Assembly (NCBI GenBank): GCA_964007475.1
Contig: OZ023274.1
Coordinates: forward strand, 79,185,303 to 79,249,302
DNA from: Hybos culiciformis
Taxonomy: Eukaryota; Arthropoda; Insecta; Diptera; Hybotidae
DNA: 64,000 bases
Direction: 5' to 3'
Under the pieces are notes generated by a model. It saw only the letters and a list, made by a program, of their open reading frames with translations. It was not told the origin of the DNA and made no database searches. The translations under genes and the position numbers were made by a program. Each line of letters opens with the position of its first letter. Position 1 is the stretch's first letter. Below, in pieces: positions 61,472 through 64,000 of this stretch.

Positions 61472-61769
61472 GGTCCAAGATCGAATTTCACCCATCTTTT
61501 TTCCTAATGAAAGGTATTTTTTATCAGAAACATAATAATACATAAACAAAAATATCGCAAATGGGCGGTAGCCTTTAATTAAATCAGGTCAAGGCTACCA
61601 CCTTTAATTAAGAATAATGAAATGTATTTTCTTTCATTTTTGAACTGGTCTGTTTTTTCATTTTTTGTTATGAATACGGTGATCTTGGGTTGGCTGAACA
61701 AATGTTTGATAAATAATACCTTTCATTACGAAAGCAGATGGATGTAGGCATGTAAGTAGATCTTAGACC
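61472..61769. mobile_element. MITE-like element with roughly 55 bp inverted ends
   Basis: The left end (GGTCCAAGATCGAATTTCAC, then CCATCTTTTTTCCTAATGAA and AGGTATTTTTTATCA) is matched by the minus-strand reading of the right end (GGTCTAAGATC, CCATCTGCTTTCGTAATGAA, AGGTATTATTTATCA). The interior has its own small inverted repeat, GGTAGCCTT/AAGGCTACC, near 61567-61599. No coding capacity or clear target duplication was found. It lies 300 bp beyond the 3' end of the yellow-family gene. Confidence 0.65.
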
Positions 61770-62070
61770 AATAGTTTTAATAAATCAAATAAAACTAGAA
61801 CTGAGTATCATCATAAATATTAAAATATAAATGAGTTCAATTTTAAAATTTTTTAATGACAGTTGCTTACAATAAAAAAATTATAAAACCGAGATATGAT
61901 GAAAAAAAGTAATATATTAACTAATTTGAAGTCATCAAAAATTTTATATGAGTACATTACAGTAGTGGTACTGTACAGTTCTTCGATAGTAAATTTTAAT
62001 ATTGTTTGAAGAAAATTGTTAGTAAATATTTTATTTAACTTATGCGATTGAAAATTCTTTAAAATCTAAT

Positions 62071-63867
62071 CTAATATATTTCCACAGTTGGTGCCGCTAC
62101 GGAACCAGAGTGTACATTAGGGTCACACTGTGTTCCAGCGGTAGTTTCTTTAATATTTGCTTTTAAAATTCTAAAATTAATTTCACTAAAATTCAATTTT
62201 GAATATAAAAATACTGGAAGTTTATTACTCATCAGCCATACGTTTTGATCAAATTCCTTGTCAACTTTTAAATCGTTTGGAAAAACTATACCCGAGTCAT
62301 TTCGACCTATTACACCTAGATTATGTCCTGAATAAGGTTTTCTTGTATCCCAACACCCAACTGCGTCTTGATGAACAAGCGTGAAGAACATAACATGATT
62401 TCTATCCAAGCCAGATGTTGATGATTGACCATCAGGACCTCGATCTCCAATTTCAGCAACGGATTTTGAAGCTCCTGCACCACCTGGTACCCATAATGAT
62501 TCGTCCCGTAATACTGAAGTGCTGATTACAAACTCCTATTATTTAGAAATTTATAAAAAGAAAATTAATTGCAGAATAGTTGAATCTACATTTTTCAAAA
62601 CATATTTTAGGAACAATAAAGAATTTTTAGACGTTTTTATTCAAAGATGACGAACGTACTATAAGTTTTCACTTTCTTTCTGTCTGTCTCTCCGTTTGCG
62701 CTTTTAGATTTGCGATTTAATGCTAGTGAGTTATAATGGCACAACAAAATTATGATCGTATACGGAATATCCCACCCAAGCTGGCCCTGTGGCCTTATAA
62801 CATGACACCCCTTCAAAAACCATACTCATTTAAATGATTGTACCTTATAACTTGCCATTGGATGAAAGAACAGTAAGCGATCATTAAATTCATTTAACCT
62901 CGACAAGCTCATGCCGAATGCTCCGTCCATCCATTGAAAATTTAAACCGTAAACATTAAAATCACTTGCTATTGGATTTGGGTAGAAATTGTGATTTGTT
63001 ACTCTCCTGAATTAAATATGCAAATTTTTATAAAATGATCAATAAAGTTATTTTTTTACATAATTTAATTTTTGCTCTTCTATTACATACCAAGATTTAT
63101 TTTTCGCTAAACTATAGACTACAATTCCGTAGCGCCAAACATCAGTAACGTAAGCATAAGCATCAACACAATTCCCTTTACGAATGTCAACAACAATATT
63201 CGAATGCAAAGAATCTTGTTTGACTTGTTCTGGAGGCAATTCGTAACTTACAACTCTTGTATCTGTTTTTAAATCGTATGCAGCAATTTTTGGAGGACAA
63301 ATTTGATTTAAACTAACTGTAGCATTTACAATTCCCGAATCAATCAACCATAAACGGTTACATTCATCTATTTGAGTTCGATAGACAGATATCAGCTTTG
63401 TGCAGTCAGGAGCATATGGATCTCCATGCTCATCTAAATTTGGATACGGTTGAATTAATGGCGATAATTCTTTAGGTGGATTTGATAATACTCCTAAACT
63501 AGCAGGTACACCATCTTTCCATCTTGGTGTTGTTATGAAAATTCTATCCATTTCGACATCAATTCCAAGTGGTAAATTATTTTCTGGAACATATTCACTA
63601 AGAAACAAATTTATAAATGTTTTTTGGAATTGAATCACGAATATAATTTAACTATAAAACACACCTTTTAGCGATAGCCTGTTGCCTTCTTTGATAAGAT
63701 GGAAATTCAAAATCCAAATATTTCCATTCATTGACTATTTCGAAAGACTTTGGAATCAACGTTACTCCATCATAAATATTTGTTGGTATTATTGGCTGAG
63801 GTATTAATATTGTAATGCCGAAATTTATTTGTGCACATAATACGGAAAAGACCAATGAGAATGACAT
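62071..63867 (-). CDS. Yellow / major royal jelly protein family, secreted
   Basis: Minus-strand exons are 63867-63665, 63597-63091, 63006-62844 and 62535-62071. All borders are GT-AG, phases agree, and 1338 nt encode 445 residues, the usual length for insect yellow proteins. An N-terminal hydrophobic signal peptide (MSFSLVFSVLCAQINFG) is followed by the family opening VNEWKYLDFEFPS. The MRJP domain then runs through EYVPENNLPLGIDVEMDRIF, TPRWKDGVPASLGVL, the conserved-Cys segments ECNRLWLIDSGIVN and QICPPKIAAYDLKT, VVDIRKGNCVDAYAYVTDVW, YGIVVYSLAKNKSW, NPIASDFNVYGLNFQW, SGLDRNHVMFFTLVHQDAVG and VFPNDLKVDKEFDQNVWLMS. NAT in GIVNATV is a glycosylation sequon. Family members act in cuticle pigmentation and melanisation, and some as dopachrome-conversion factors. 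I cannot tell which paralogue this is. The third intron (62536-62843) contains TE-like sequence with a TCTGTCTGTC block. Confidence 0.92.
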
Positions 63868-64000
63868 TATACGCTTGCTTTATCATGGAATAAAAATTTA
63901 TTAAATAAGATTATTTGTCTATAAACTTTAATATTTAAGGCATATTAACTTAATGCAGGAAAACTAATTGAATTGAACATCGAAACTCACAAGATTTTCC

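Noticed and set aside
62199..62384. Plus-strand frame within the last yellow-family exon
   Set aside because: It is antisense to the conserved MRJP-domain coding sequence.
1..64000. CRISPR array, phage or bacterial defence island
   Set aside because: The window has eukaryotic spliced genes; the tandem repeats lack the repeat-spacer pattern, and no prokaryotic gene was seen.

Overview
The window is a very AT-rich piece of an insect nuclear genome. The evidence is five recognisable animal genes, four of them interrupted by short GT-AG introns. Long stretches of A/T homopolymer and microsatellite separate them, along with non-autonomous DNA-transposon remnants and one tRNA-like SINE. The order of insect cannot be fixed from this sequence. 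No bacterial, plasmid or viral gene set is visible, and I found no CRISPR array, rRNA or clear functional tRNA.

Layout. 1-5000: intergenic, with a 173 bp PIF/Harbinger-like MITE at 3123-3295. 5001-6925 (minus): Myd88, the death-domain/TIR adaptor of Toll signalling, in four coding exons. 7441-7826: a second MITE, between Myd88 and the divergent 8396-8641 (plus) gene for the IER3IP1/Yos1 ER-Golgi protein, which is a single exon. 8670-21400: gene-empty DNA containing a cluster of inverted-repeat elements (16357-17185, 17265-18127, 18612-19157). The middle one is a foldback element with a perfect 8 bp target duplication. 21471-28123 (minus): Drep2-type CIDE-N protein, four exons. A fifth, phase-compatible 5' exon probably lies at 47447-47516, which would make the roughly 19 kb between them one intron. 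That intron holds hairpins, a palindrome cluster, TE debris and the SINE. 54688-58049 (plus): heparosan-glucuronate (D-glucuronyl) C5-epimerase, six coding exons, with an in-frame 5' exon that lengthens the cytosolic tail. 62071-63867 (minus): a secreted yellow/MRJP-family protein, four exons.

The genes do not form a pathway. They are ordinary neighbours in innate immunity (Myd88), early secretion (IER3IP1), CIDE-domain scaffolding (Drep2), heparan sulfate maturation (Glce) and cuticle/yellow family functions. The unusual content lies in the non-coding DNA: several independent foldback or inverted-repeat elements, some able to form long RNA hairpins if transcribed, and a short GTCTGTC motif recurring in otherwise unrelated TE-like patches. 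I see no convincing previously undescribed coding system. Exon joins were made by eye from splice-site consensus, reading phase and family resemblance.
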